A stretch of DNA of 64,000 nt from an uncultured Pelagibacteraceae bacterium (GTDB taxonomy: Bacteria; Pseudomonadota; Alphaproteobacteria; Pelagibacterales; Pelagibacteraceae): contig CACCYQ010000001.1 in assembly GCA_902550285.1 (NCBI GenBank), positions 39,617 to 103,616 of the forward strand. Direction: 5' to 3'. The translations under genes were made by a program, and so were the position numbers. Below the pieces are notes generated by a model. That model ran no database searches and was not told the origin of the DNA. It saw nothing but the letters and a program-made list of their open reading frames with translations. The stretch's first letter is position 1. Every line of letters starts with the position of its first letter. Shown in pieces: positions 44,947 to 52,523 of this stretch.

Positions 44947-45157
44947 TATAATTTAATCTTTTTTTATTTAATTTTCTATGTTTAGAAAAACGGCCTCGTA
45001 CTCTTTTTCTCCAAACTATGTAACTTTTTTTTTTTAAGTTTTTTCTCATTATAGAAATTACTTCAGACTCTGATAAGCCACTCTTTTTTTTAATCTCTTC
45101 AAAAGAAATCTTGTCAGACCAAGCCATGCCAATGACTTCATCAATCGATTTTTTCAT
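44936..45157 (-). CDS. TIGR03643 family small protein
   Basis: 73 residues. IDEVIGMAWSDKISFEEI, then GLSESEVISIMRKNLKK, then WRKRVRGRFSKHRKL match TIGR03643 closely. The first half reads as a helix-turn-helix-like helical pair, and the C-terminal tail is very basic, so nucleic-acid contact is plausible but unproven. It overlaps the photolyase-domain gene by 11 bases and is its upstream partner. Confidence 0.82.
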   Translation of the reverse strand: MKKSIDEVIGMAWSDKISFEEIKKKSGLSESEVISIMRKNLKKKSYIVWRKRVRGRFSKHRKLNKKRLNYNEF

Positions 45158-45180
45158 GGATTTAAAATACTTGTTTTGTT

Positions 45181-45417
45181 TTATCCAACGGATCTTGGAT
45201 CTTTTATATTTTTTAACTTACTTACAAAACCTGATAATTTTGCACTTATATATATTATATAAACCACAGTGGCGCCAAGGCACATCGTAGCTAAAAATAC
45301 GAATAATGCTGTTAAAAATTTTTCTGTAAACCAGTTCTCAACTCCTGAGTTGGACATATACAGTAAGTTCCAAAACAATATGAATGTTATTTCATAGATT
45401 ATAATGATTCTAAACAT
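45181..45417 (-). CDS. Small two-helix membrane protein of unknown function
   Basis: 78 residues with two predicted membrane segments (about 1-20 and 35-58) and a basic tail ending KDPRSVG. I do not recognise a family. It is the last gene of the minus-strand small-protein series, 26 bases after the dehydrogenase gene, and 23 bases before TIGR03643. Confidence 0.55.
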   Translation of the reverse strand: MFRIIIIYEITFILFWNLLYMSNSGVENWFTEKFLTALFVFLATMCLGATVVYIIYISAKLSGFVSKLKNIKDPRSVG

Positions 45418-45443
45418 GAACCAGATATCTATGTTTATCTCAT

Positions 45444-46358
45444 TTAATCAATGGGATAATTCCACGCATCTCCACCAACTACTTTTGATATTGCTGAAAA
45501 GTCCTTGGTATCATTTCCTTCTTCACAAAATTTATTATAAATTTTCAATGCCATAGCACCGAGTGGGGTTGAAGCATTTACTTTTTCTGCGCATTCATTA
45601 GCTAATTTTAAATCTTTGTTCATCATTCCTGCAGAAAATCCTGGTCGATAATTATTATTTGATGGAGTTCCTTCAATTAATCCAGGCAAAGGAGGATAAA
45701 CCGATATAGGCCAGCTATTTCCAGATGCATTTCTCATAATCTCATGAACTTTCTTAATATCAATGTTTAATCTTTTAGCTAACATCAATGACTCGGATGC
45801 AGCTATCATTGTTATTCCCAAAGACATATTGTTACAAATTTTTGCACCATTGCCACTACCAAGATCACCAGCATGAAATATATTTTTTCCCATAATTTTT
45901 AATAAAGGTAGAGCAAGATCAAAAGCTTCTTTAGTTCCTCCAACCATAATATTTAAAGTTGCCTTTTGTGCACCCATAACACCACCACTGACTGGAGCAT
46001 CAATAATTTTAATTCCTTTTTCAGAAGCTTTCTTCCCTATTTCAATTGAGGTTTGAATATCTATGGTAGAACAATCAATAAGAAGACAGTTTTTTGATAC
46101 TTTATTAATTATACCCTTATCACCCAAATAAACTTCTTTTGAATTTTTACCTTCAGGAAGCATAGTGATTACTGTTGTTACTTCATTTGTAATTAAAGAA
46201 TCTAAATTTTCTACCACGTCTAATTTATTTTCTTTTGCTAATTCGATCATTTTTTTGGAAACATCAAAAACTTTAACTTTTTTTCCTGCTTTTACTAAAT
46301 TTTTTGCCATTGGATTTCCCATATTGCCTACTCCAATAAATGCGATTAACTCTGACAT
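45444..46358 (-). CDS. NAD-dependent 3-hydroxyisobutyrate dehydrogenase family protein
   Basis: 304 residues from the ATG at 46358, chosen because GAAGGAG lies seven bases before it and the longer frame would run into the DUF2798 gene. AFIGVGNMGNPMAKNLVKAG is the Rossmann motif; DAPVSGGVMGAQKATLNIMVGG and GSGNGAKICNNM with the catalytic lysine are the beta-hydroxyacid dehydrogenase signatures. The substrate could be 3-hydroxyisobutyrate, tartronate semialdehyde or a related acid. Confidence 0.85.
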   Translation of the reverse strand: MSELIAFIGVGNMGNPMAKNLVKAGKKVKVFDVSKKMIELAKENKLDVVENLDSLITNEVTTVITMLPEGKNSKEVYLGDKGIINKVSKNCLLIDCSTIDIQTSIEIGKKASEKGIKIIDAPVSGGVMGAQKATLNIMVGGTKEAFDLALPLLKIMGKNIFHAGDLGSGNGAKICNNMSLGITMIAASESLMLAKRLNIDIKKVHEIMRNASGNSWPISVYPPLPGLIEGTPSNNNYRPGFSAGMMNKDLKLANECAEKVNASTPLGAMALKIYNKFCEEGNDTKDFSAISKVVGGDAWNYPID

Positions 46359-46369
46359 ATTTTCTCCTT

Positions 46370-46591
46370 CTATTTTGTAATTCGGTCGACAAATCTTTTT
46401 GCAATAGGCCCCACTAACAAAGAAGTAGCTATTGCAATTGGTAAGCCAATTGACCAAGCTTTAAGAAATCTTCTTGGATAATCACTGTCTATCCCTGTGT
46501 TTATATATGTAATTATTAAAGTCATAAATAAACTCATTCCAAAACCCATTATTAATACAAAAATTAAGTTTGAATATTTTTTACTGAACAT
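46370..46591 (-). CDS. DUF2798 family membrane protein
   Basis: 73 residues with two predicted helices: LIFVLIMGFGMSLFMTLIITYIN and the SIGLPIAIATSLLVGPIAKRFVD segment, which matches DUF2798. No function is known. It is one base downstream of the SMR gene and 11 bases upstream of the dehydrogenase start. Confidence 0.75.
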   Translation of the reverse strand: MFSKKYSNLIFVLIMGFGMSLFMTLIITYINTGIDSDYPRRFLKAWSIGLPIAIATSLLVGPIAKRFVDRITK

Positions 46592-46592
46592 A

Positions 46593-46928
46593 CTATTTCA
46601 TTTTTCCTAGCAAATTAACAATTAATACACCTGCAATAATTAGAGCAAGCCCTATTATTGTATAAAGATCTGGCATTTGTTTGAATTTGTACATTCCAAC
46701 TATTGTTGTTGCCACAATACATAATCCAGCAAAAGAAGCGTAAGTTATTCCTACAGGAATTGTTTTCATTACAAGTGACAAGGTGAACATACACCCGACA
46801 ATAGTTACTGCTGTAATTATACTTGGTATTAAAAGTGTAAATCCTTGAGCACCTTTAGCAAAACCATTTGATGCAGTTCCTAAAACAACTGCAACTATTA
46901 GAATTATATAAGCTCCTAAATTGGACAT
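46593..46928 (-). CDS. Small multidrug resistance (SMR) family protein lacking the key glutamate
   Basis: 111 residues with four predicted helices, EmrE-like by length. The pattern AYIILIVAVVLG ... GFAKGAQGFT, MKTIPVGITYASFAG and IIGLALIIAGVLIVNLL aligns to EmrE without gaps in helix 1. At the position of the essential membrane Glu14 there is glycine (G17), and the Trp63 position is phenylalanine. It cannot use the usual proton-coupled mechanism alone; it may be a partner subunit or have another role. Confidence 0.75.
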   Translation of the reverse strand: MSNLGAYIILIVAVVLGTASNGFAKGAQGFTLLIPSIITAVTIVGCMFTLSLVMKTIPVGITYASFAGLCIVATTIVGMYKFKQMPDLYTIIGLALIIAGVLIVNLLGKMK

Positions 46929-46944
46929 ATAACTCTAATATACT

Positions 46945-47055
46945 TTATTTAAAAATAATTATAACTACTATTGTCAGCGCTATTGCATAATAAAAAGGCA
47001 TAGCTTTTCTCCAAGAGTATAAAATTTTTGCAGCTTTTTTATTTTTTTTTTTCAT
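46945..47055 (-). CDS. 36-residue membrane peptide, translationally coupled
   Basis: A small frame starts at 47055 in a TAATG overlap with the stop of the VOC gene and ends at 46945. It begins with a lysine-rich stretch (MKKKNKK), then AAKILYSWRKAMPFYY and a 14-residue hydrophobic segment ending IIIFK. One membrane helix is likely. The coupled start is the main reason to believe it is expressed. Function unknown. Confidence 0.55.
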   Translation of the reverse strand: MKKKNKKAAKILYSWRKAMPFYYAIALTIVVIIIFK

Positions 47056-47447
47056 TATATTGTTACGAATCTGGCAGTAATTTTATTTCCATCAAAATCA
47101 CGTATATATCCATAATAATTTCCATCAGACCTTACTCCTGGTGCTCCTTCATCAACAGCGCCATTTTCAATTGCTGTTTTATGAAATTTATCTACTGCAT
47201 CTTTCGTTTCAGCTGCTAAAGCAACCATTGTACCGTTTCCTGCAGTAGCATTTTCTTTATTATGTGGTTTTGTAATATAAAACTTTACTCCGTCATCTTC
47301 ACTTGAATGACCATATCCAATGTATCTTTCTGTTATGGTAACTCTTTTCATTCCAAGATGAACTAATATTGAATCATAAAACTTACTTGATTTTTCAAGA
47401 TCATTAGTCCCAACCATTACAAAACCAATTGCTTTATTCATTAACAA
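47055..47447 (-). CDS. VOC (glyoxalase/bleomycin resistance) family protein
   Basis: 130 residues. NKAIGFVMVGTNDLEKSSKFYDSIL opens the first beta-alpha-beta-beta-beta unit; APGVRSDGNYYGYIRDFDGNKI in the second supplies the usual metal-ligand region. The family includes glyoxalases, dioxygenases and binding proteins. The substrate is unknown. It lies four bases from the SnoaL-like gene and couples to the small peptide gene. Confidence 0.8.
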   Translation of the reverse strand: MLMNKAIGFVMVGTNDLEKSSKFYDSILVHLGMKRVTITERYIGYGHSSEDDGVKFYITKPHNKENATAGNGTMVALAAETKDAVDKFHKTAIENGAVDEGAPGVRSDGNYYGYIRDFDGNKITARFVTI

Positions 47448-47450
47448 CCT

Positions 47451-47771
47451 TTACTTAGGCATTGGTGTTGCGCCAGTTTCTAACGCAATTATTTTACCAT
47501 CTTTATATTTATAAACTGCCATTACAGCCTCAATATTTCCATCATCAAACGTTACGAACGAATGGTGTATGCCAACTTCATCATTTTCATAAACCACTCT
47601 TGTTTTATCTTGTTTAATGTCACCACTCATTGCCCATTTGATTACATCTGCTTTACTTAAAGCACTACCTGATTTATGCATTGTGAATTTAAAATCATCA
47701 TGCAAAAGCTCATTCATAGTTGCTTCATCTTTATTGGATATTGCAGCTGAATATTTTTCTAATATAGACAT
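47451..47771 (-). CDS. NTF2-like/SnoaL-like protein
   Basis: 106 residues. EKYSAAISNKDEATMNELLHDDFKFTMHKSG, then a DVIKWAMSGDIKQDKTRVVYEND segment and beta strands ending VYKYKDGKIIALETGATP, are the cone-shaped NTF2-like fold. Members are small enzymes or ligand-binding proteins. No catalytic residue can be assigned. Confidence 0.7.
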   Translation of the reverse strand: MSILEKYSAAISNKDEATMNELLHDDFKFTMHKSGSALSKADVIKWAMSGDIKQDKTRVVYENDEVGIHHSFVTFDDGNIEAVMAVYKYKDGKIIALETGATPMPK

Positions 47772-47793
47772 ATTTTCTTACTCCTTTAGTTTT

Positions 47794-48210
47794 TTATGAA
47801 TAAATTTTATCTGCTAAGCCGTAGCAAAGTACAGCGCTTAACAAAGTTAAAACTCCAGGTGCAATTATTCCTTCAACAGAAGTTTTTTCATTTGTTCCTA
47901 AATTTCCCTTTTTATGAGACCATATTGCAAAAATAAATGCAGAAGCATTTTGTAAAAATATTAAATTAAAAAATGCCCATGTATTTTCTAAACCTGCTGG
48001 TCTTATAAAGCCTACCCATATTGCCATTAAAACTGAACCAACAAAAATAGATCCAAAAAATCGAGTCATTATTGCAGCACCATCCCCCATGCCATATTGA
48101 TCAACAAAAGCTTTAGTTGTGAATAAACATCTAAATGCATAAAAAGCAAATGCTGCGAAGTGAACTATAAAAATTATTAAGTAAATAATACCATTAAATT
48201 TTTCAATCAT
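47794..48210 (-). CDS. Four-helix membrane protein of unknown function
   Basis: 138 residues with four predicted membrane segments: GIIYLIIFIVHFAAFAFYAF, the MTRFFGSIFVGSVLMAIWVGF region, AFFNLIFLQNASAFIFAIW, and IIAPGVLTLLSAVLCYGLA. I do not recognise a family. It stands in the small-protein operon between the DUF1330 and SnoaL-like genes. Confidence 0.6.
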   Translation of the reverse strand: MIEKFNGIIYLIIFIVHFAAFAFYAFRCLFTTKAFVDQYGMGDGAAIMTRFFGSIFVGSVLMAIWVGFIRPAGLENTWAFFNLIFLQNASAFIFAIWSHKKGNLGTNEKTSVEGIIAPGVLTLLSAVLCYGLADKIYS

Positions 48211-48211
48211 C

Positions 48212-48499
48212 TTATGCTCCTTTAACTATTATAAAATTTCCGACAGAATTATCTAACCGTATCTGTCTTACCGGTTTATATTCTTCAGAATTGTACCACT
48301 CCAAAGCTTTTTCATATGAAGGGAATTTAATCACCACTGTTCTTGGATATTTCCATTCACCTTCAAAACATTGAAATTCTCCACCTCTTACTAAATATTC
48401 TCCTCCAAACTTTGTAACTATGTCAGTAACTTTTGCTAAATAATGTTTATAGTCTTCAGGATTAGTTATTTCAATTTGTGTAATTGCATATCCAGTCAT
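48212..48499 (-). CDS. DUF1330 family protein
   Basis: 95 residues. GYAITQIEITNPEDYKHYLAKV, FGGEYLVRGGEFQCFEGEW and RTVVIKFPSYEKALEWYNSEEY fit DUF1330, a dimeric ferredoxin-like fold of small-molecule-binding proteins. No function is established. It is one base upstream of the membrane protein gene. Confidence 0.85.
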   Translation of the reverse strand: MTGYAITQIEITNPEDYKHYLAKVTDIVTKFGGEYLVRGGEFQCFEGEWKYPRTVVIKFPSYEKALEWYNSEEYKPVRQIRLDNSVGNFIIVKGA

Positions 48500-48511
48500 T
48501 TTTGTTAATCC

Positions 48512-48805
48512 TTATAAAACTTTATTCATTTCCCACATTTGAACGCTTTCAATACATTCATCGTAAATAGGTTTTGCAATTGGATTTTGACCAGTAACAA
48601 ATTTTTTCATTTCTTCTTGGTTATGAACTGAGACTTTAAACATAACATAACTTTTGTCTGGCGCTATTGCTGGGACTGTTTTTTCAACATGAGCAATGGT
48701 TTTCCTTACTCCCATTCCTTCATCTGATTGCATCCATCCCATGAATTTTTCAAATTTCCCTTCACCAGATTTAAATTTTGCTAGTGCAAGCATTTCTTTT
48801 TCCAT
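48512..48805 (-). CDS. Small protein, probable dimeric alpha/beta-barrel type, unknown
   Basis: 97 residues, first gene of the minus-strand small-protein operon, with an AGGAGG ribosome binding site. ALAKFKSGEGKFEKFMGWMQSD, then VMFKVSVHNQEEMKKFVTGQNPIA, alternates strands and helices like DUF1330 and other dimeric alpha/beta-barrel proteins. I do not recognise the family. Confidence 0.55.
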   Translation of the reverse strand: MEKEMLALAKFKSGEGKFEKFMGWMQSDEGMGVRKTIAHVEKTVPAIAPDKSYVMFKVSVHNQEEMKKFVTGQNPIAKPIYDECIESVQMWEMNKVL

Positions 48806-48847
48806 ATTTTCCTCCTAATTTTTTAGTTTATTTAGAATAAAAGATTA

Positions 48848-48867
48848 TTGTAACAACTTTATTACAA
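48848..48867. promoter_or_regulatory. TTGTAA-N8-TTACAA inverted repeat before the small-protein operon
   Basis: Perfect six-base arms flank an eight-base spacer about 43 bases upstream of the first gene (start 48805). The site resembles, in arm sequence and spacing, the TATTGTA-N7-TACAATA element at 23194-23214. It may be an operator. Confidence 0.3.
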
Positions 48868-48910
48868 AGCTGCCATGTGAAATTTTGTGAACACTCTGAA
48901 GTTGCAAAGA

Positions 48911-49603
48911 TTATATTTGATTTAGCGTTAAACCTTTTAAATTAGCTGGAACAGCTACATCCATCATTTTAGGATTTGCTAAATTAAGATTATTCATAAT
49001 TTCAGCGTATTGTTCTTTTGAACTTACTTGAAGGCGTGGATTATTATTTTTTTCACTTTCAATAGTTGAATTTTTTTTTCCATTATAATCATGAGCTGGA
49101 TATACTAACGTTTTTTCAGGTAACTTAAGAAGTCTATTAAATAAAGATTCATAAGCATCATAAGAACTGCCATTTTGAAAATCAGTTCTTCCTGTTCCGT
49201 TTATTAAAAGAGTGTCTCCAGTAAAAACTCTATCATTCATAAAATAGCTATAGGAGCAATCAGTATGACCCGGTGTATAAATTGCTTTAAGTTCGATATT
49301 TTCTACATTTATTTTTTCATTATCTTTTATTTTTAAATCAATTACTTCTGATTTAGATTTTTCACCCATTATTCTGGTACAGCTTGTTCTTTTATGTAAC
49401 TCGTTTAACCCAGTTATATGATCAGCATGTATATGCGTATCTATTACTTTGACTAATTTTAATTCTAATTTTTCTAAAACTTTTATGTACTCATCTGTAT
49501 GTTCAATTACAGGATCTATGATTAAAGCCTCTCGACCTTTTCCACTTGATACAATGTAAGTGTAAGTTGAAGATTTGGTATCAAAAAGTTGTTCAAATAT
49601 CAT
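48911..49603 (-). CDS. MBL-fold hydrolase, ETHE1 persulfide dioxygenase / glyoxalase II-like
   Basis: 230 residues from the ATG at 49603. I reject the longer start at 49642 because it adds a hydrophobic leader not typical of this family and enters the divergent promoter. H57-I-H59-A-D61-H62, TPGHTDCSYSYF, FTGDTLLINGTGRTDFQNGS and VYPAHDYNG follow the ETHE1-like order. It probably oxidises glutathione persulfide or hydrolyses a thioester. It is divergent from a peroxiredoxin. Confidence 0.8.
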   Translation of the reverse strand: MIFEQLFDTKSSTYTYIVSSGKGREALIIDPVIEHTDEYIKVLEKLELKLVKVIDTHIHADHITGLNELHKRTSCTRIMGEKSKSEVIDLKIKDNEKINVENIELKAIYTPGHTDCSYSYFMNDRVFTGDTLLINGTGRTDFQNGSSYDAYESLFNRLLKLPEKTLVYPAHDYNGKKNSTIESEKNNNPRLQVSSKEQYAEIMNNLNLANPKMMDVAVPANLKGLTLNQI

Positions 49604-49686
49604 ATATATCAAAACAATATAAAAAATTGCATAGCAAATCAATCTTGCTTATAATAATTCTAAAAAACATTAAAGAGAGGAAAAAA

Positions 49687-50349
49687 ATGACTTTAAAAAT
49701 AAATAGTGTAGCTCCAGATTTTAAAGCTAGCACTCAAGAAGGTGATATCTCATTTCATGAGTGGTTAGGTGATAGCTGGGGAGTTTTATTTTCACATCCA
49801 AAAGATTTTACACCAGTTTGTACAACTGAGTTAGGTACATTGGCAAAAATGAAACCAGACTTTGATTCAAGAAACGTGAAAGTAATTGGTCTAAGTGTTG
49901 ACCCTGTTTCTGATCACGTAAAATGGTTAGAAGATATTAAAGATGTTTGTGGAATGAAGCCTACTTATCCAATTATAGCAGATGAGAAATTAGAAGTTGC
50001 AAAACTTTACAATATGCTTGAAGGAGACGTGGGAACTACATCAATGGGCAGAACTGCAGTAGATAATGAAACAGTAAGAACTGTTTATGTTATCAGACCA
50101 GATAAAAGAATTGGTTTATTCTTAACTTATCCAATGACAACTGGAAGAAACTTTCAAGAGATATTGAGAGCAATAGACTCTATGCAAAGAACAGCAAAAC
50201 ATAAAATTGCTACACCAGCTGATTGGAAGCCAGGAGAAAAAGTAATTATTGTTCCTAAAGTTACAAATGAGGAAGCAAAAAAAATATATCCTGATGGATG
50301 GGAAACAATAAAACCATATTTAAGAAAAGTTCCAGATCCGCAAAAGTAA
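49687..50349 (+). CDS. 1-Cys peroxiredoxin (Prx6 class)
   Basis: 220 residues. The start is the ATG at 49687, which has a GAGAGG ribosome binding site and yields the canonical MTLKINSVAPDF N-terminus; a longer frame from 49546 reads through the divergent promoter. C45 (DFTPVCTTELG) is the peroxidatic cysteine; SVDPVSDHVKW, YPIIADEKLEVAKLYNML and LRAIDSMQ are Prx6 features, with the long C-terminal dimerisation arm. It reduces peroxides. Confidence 0.93.
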   Translation: MTLKINSVAPDFKASTQEGDISFHEWLGDSWGVLFSHPKDFTPVCTTELGTLAKMKPDFDSRNVKVIGLSVDPVSDHVKWLEDIKDVCGMKPTYPIIADEKLEVAKLYNMLEGDVGTTSMGRTAVDNETVRTVYVIRPDKRIGLFLTYPMTTGRNFQEILRAIDSMQRTAKHKIATPADWKPGEKVIIVPKVTNEEAKKIYPDGWETIKPYLRKVPDPQK

Positions 50350-50350
50350 T

Positions 50351-51004
50351 TTGGATACCAAGGTATTAAACCAACAATCTCAGCATTGGGAAAAAAATTT
50401 CTCAAGTAAGCCTGAGATGTTCGGTTTAGATCCAAGCGAGCCCGCAAAGAAATCGTTAAAATTATTTCAAGAAAAAAAAATAAATAAAATCGTTGAGCTA
50501 GGAGCGGGCCTAGGTAGAGATACAATATTTTTTGCTAAAAATTCAATTCATGTAAATGCTTTAGATTATAGCGGTTCAGGAATTAAAATTATTAATGAAA
50601 AAGCTGAAAAACAAAATTTATCAAAATATATTTCTACTAAAATATTTGATGTAAGAAAAAAATTACCCTTCGAAGACAATTCAATTGAAGCTTGTTTTTC
50701 TCATATGCTTTATTGCATGGCTTTAACGTTAAATGAGTTAGAAAATTTAAATAATGAAATTTACAGAATATTAAAACCAAATGGTATTAATATTTATACC
50801 GTTAGACATACTAATGATGGTGATTATAAAAAAGGTATACACAGAGGCGAAGATCTTTATGAAAATGATGGATTTATAGTTCATTTTTTTTCAAAAGAAA
50901 AAGTTAATAGTTTATTAAATGGTTTCCAAAATTTAAAACTTGAAAACTTTGAAGAAGGTAAATTTCCTAGAAAATTATTTTTTGTTTGTAATAAAAAAAA
51001 TTAA
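50351..51004 (+). CDS. Class I SAM-dependent methyltransferase
   Basis: 217 residues. IVELGAGLGRDTIFFAKN is SAM motif I; NALDYSGSGIKIINEKA and FDVRKKLPFEDNSIEACFSHMLYCMAL follow the TehB/thiopurine-like class. The start is TTG at 50351, one base after the peroxiredoxin stop, so it is cotranscribed. The acceptor is unknown; a toxic thiol, metalloid or sulfide would suit the redox context but is not shown. Confidence 0.8.
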   Translation: MDTKVLNQQSQHWEKNFSSKPEMFGLDPSEPAKKSLKLFQEKKINKIVELGAGLGRDTIFFAKNSIHVNALDYSGSGIKIINEKAEKQNLSKYISTKIFDVRKKLPFEDNSIEACFSHMLYCMALTLNELENLNNEIYRILKPNGINIYTVRHTNDGDYKKGIHRGEDLYENDGFIVHFFSKEKVNSLLNGFQNLKLENFEEGKFPRKLFFVCNKKN

Positions 51005-51005
51005 A

Positions 51006-51704
51006 TTATTGTTTTCTATATTTTTTCATAGAAACATTAGCAAGCAGTAAATTTGGATCTATAAATATCTTAGATTCTTTAATTTTTTTAAATGATTTAT
51101 ATGCAAAAATTGCAACCGGCAGTTCAGTACAACCTAATATTATTTTTTTACATTTTTGATTAATTAAATTTTTAACAGCAGGTCTAATAGTTTTTTCTGC
51201 TTCTCTAACTTTACCCATTTTGACATATTTGATTGCTTTATTTACGCTGTTTTTTTGTAGCGAATTTTTTGGACTTATTAGGTTAAAATTTTTATTAAAA
51301 TACTTACTATAAACACCCGTTTTCAGTGTAGCTTCAGTGCAAAGAATTCCTATCTTTGTATTTTTTTTACATCTTCTTTTAGTATGTAAATAAACTTCTT
51401 TCGGCATACTTAAGATTGGAATTTTAATTTTTTTTTGTAAATCATCGTACCAATAATGAGCAGTATTACAGGGCATAACTATAAATTTACATTTATTTTT
51501 TTGAAGAAGGTGACAACCTTTAATTAAACTATTTAGAACATTATAATATTTCTTTATGTTTTCAGGTCTTCTTGGGATATTTGATTTATTATATAAAATA
51601 AATAGAGGATACTTCTGATCTGTTTTGCCTCTATTTATAACCGTAAGTTTATTGCAAAAGTCAAGACCTGCTTGTGTACCCATTCCACCTAAAATACCAA
51701 TCAT
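51006..51704 (-). CDS. Aspartate/glutamate racemase family protein
   Basis: 232 residues. IGILGGMGTQAGLDF opens the protein; C79 (MPCNTAH) and C192 (LGCTELP) are the two catalytic cysteines of cofactor-independent racemases. It interconverts D- and L-amino acids, likely aspartate. It is flanked by opposing genes and probably monocistronic. Confidence 0.85.
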   Translation of the reverse strand: MIGILGGMGTQAGLDFCNKLTVINRGKTDQKYPLFILYNKSNIPRRPENIKKYYNVLNSLIKGCHLLQKNKCKFIVMPCNTAHYWYDDLQKKIKIPILSMPKEVYLHTKRRCKKNTKIGILCTEATLKTGVYSKYFNKNFNLISPKNSLQKNSVNKAIKYVKMGKVREAEKTIRPAVKNLINQKCKKIILGCTELPVAIFAYKSFKKIKESKIFIDPNLLLANVSMKKYRKQ

Positions 51705-51764
51705 AATTATTTAAATTTATAAAATTTTTGTAACAATAATTTTTTAATCAATTATTATCAATTT

Positions 51765-52520
51765 ATGCAAGAGATATATGTTGATGATATTGGCACAGGC
51801 TTTCCATTAGTTTTAGTTCATGGATTTCTTGGATCTTCAGCAATGTGGGGCCCTCAAAAAGAATTTTTTAGTAAATATTATAGGGTTATTGCACCAGCAC
51901 TACCTGGTTTTGGGGAAAGTAAAAAAATTAAATCATTGAATAGTATAAATGCTATGGCTGAAACAGTTTTAAAAATATTGGAAAAAAAAAAAATAAAAAA
52001 ATTTAATTTAATGGGTCATTCCATGGGAGGCATGATTGTGCAGGAAATGGTAAATCTTTCAGGTGAAAAGGTAAATAAATTAATATGTTATGCAACTGGG
52101 TCAATAGGAGATATTCCTGAAAGATTTGAGACAATAGATGTGTCGCTTGAAAAATTAAAAGAAAATGGCATAGAGAAAACATCTAATAGAATTTCAAAAA
52201 AATGGTTTGTAGATGGTGATAAAGCAAAATATTTTTTTTTATGTGATAATGCAAATAAAGCAACTTCAGAAGAGGCTGCAGAAAATGCATTAAAAGCTTT
52301 AAAAAACTGGAGGGGATTAGAAAATTTAAAAAATATTAAAAATGAGACATTAATAATTTGGGGTGATAAAGATACCGCATATAGTTTCGATCAAGTTGAC
52401 ACTTTAAATAAAAATATACCAAATAGTAAAATTGCAATAATAAAAAATTGCTCGCACAATGTTCATCTTGAAATTCCAAAAAAATTTAATGAAATAGTAA
52501 AAATTTTTCTAGATAATTAA
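51765..52520 (+). CDS. Alpha/beta hydrolase
   Basis: 251 residues. VLVHGFLGSSAMW gives the oxyanion hole, S86 (GHSMGG) the nucleophile, and GDKDTAY and CSHNVHLE the acid and histidine. The fold is of the BioH/esterase kind. No lid that identifies the substrate. The LysE-type gene follows after three bases. Confidence 0.82.
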   Translation: MQEIYVDDIGTGFPLVLVHGFLGSSAMWGPQKEFFSKYYRVIAPALPGFGESKKIKSLNSINAMAETVLKILEKKKIKKFNLMGHSMGGMIVQEMVNLSGEKVNKLICYATGSIGDIPERFETIDVSLEKLKENGIEKTSNRISKKWFVDGDKAKYFFLCDNANKATSEEAAENALKALKNWRGLENLKNIKNETLIIWGDKDTAYSFDQVDTLNKNIPNSKIAIIKNCSHNVHLEIPKKFNEIVKIFLDN

Positions 52521-52523
52521 ATA

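Noticed and set aside
45444-46457. 337-residue version of the hydroxyacid dehydrogenase
   Set aside because: The added 33 residues overlap DUF2798 and precede the GGAG site and the canonical N-terminus at 46358.
48911-49642. MBL protein starting at 49642 with a membrane leader
   Set aside because: The hydrophobic leader is promoter sequence; ETHE1-like proteins start close to the MIFEQLFD position.
49546-50349. 267-residue version of the peroxiredoxin
   Set aside because: The extra N-terminus is antisense to the divergent MBL gene; the conserved start with ribosome binding site is at 49687.
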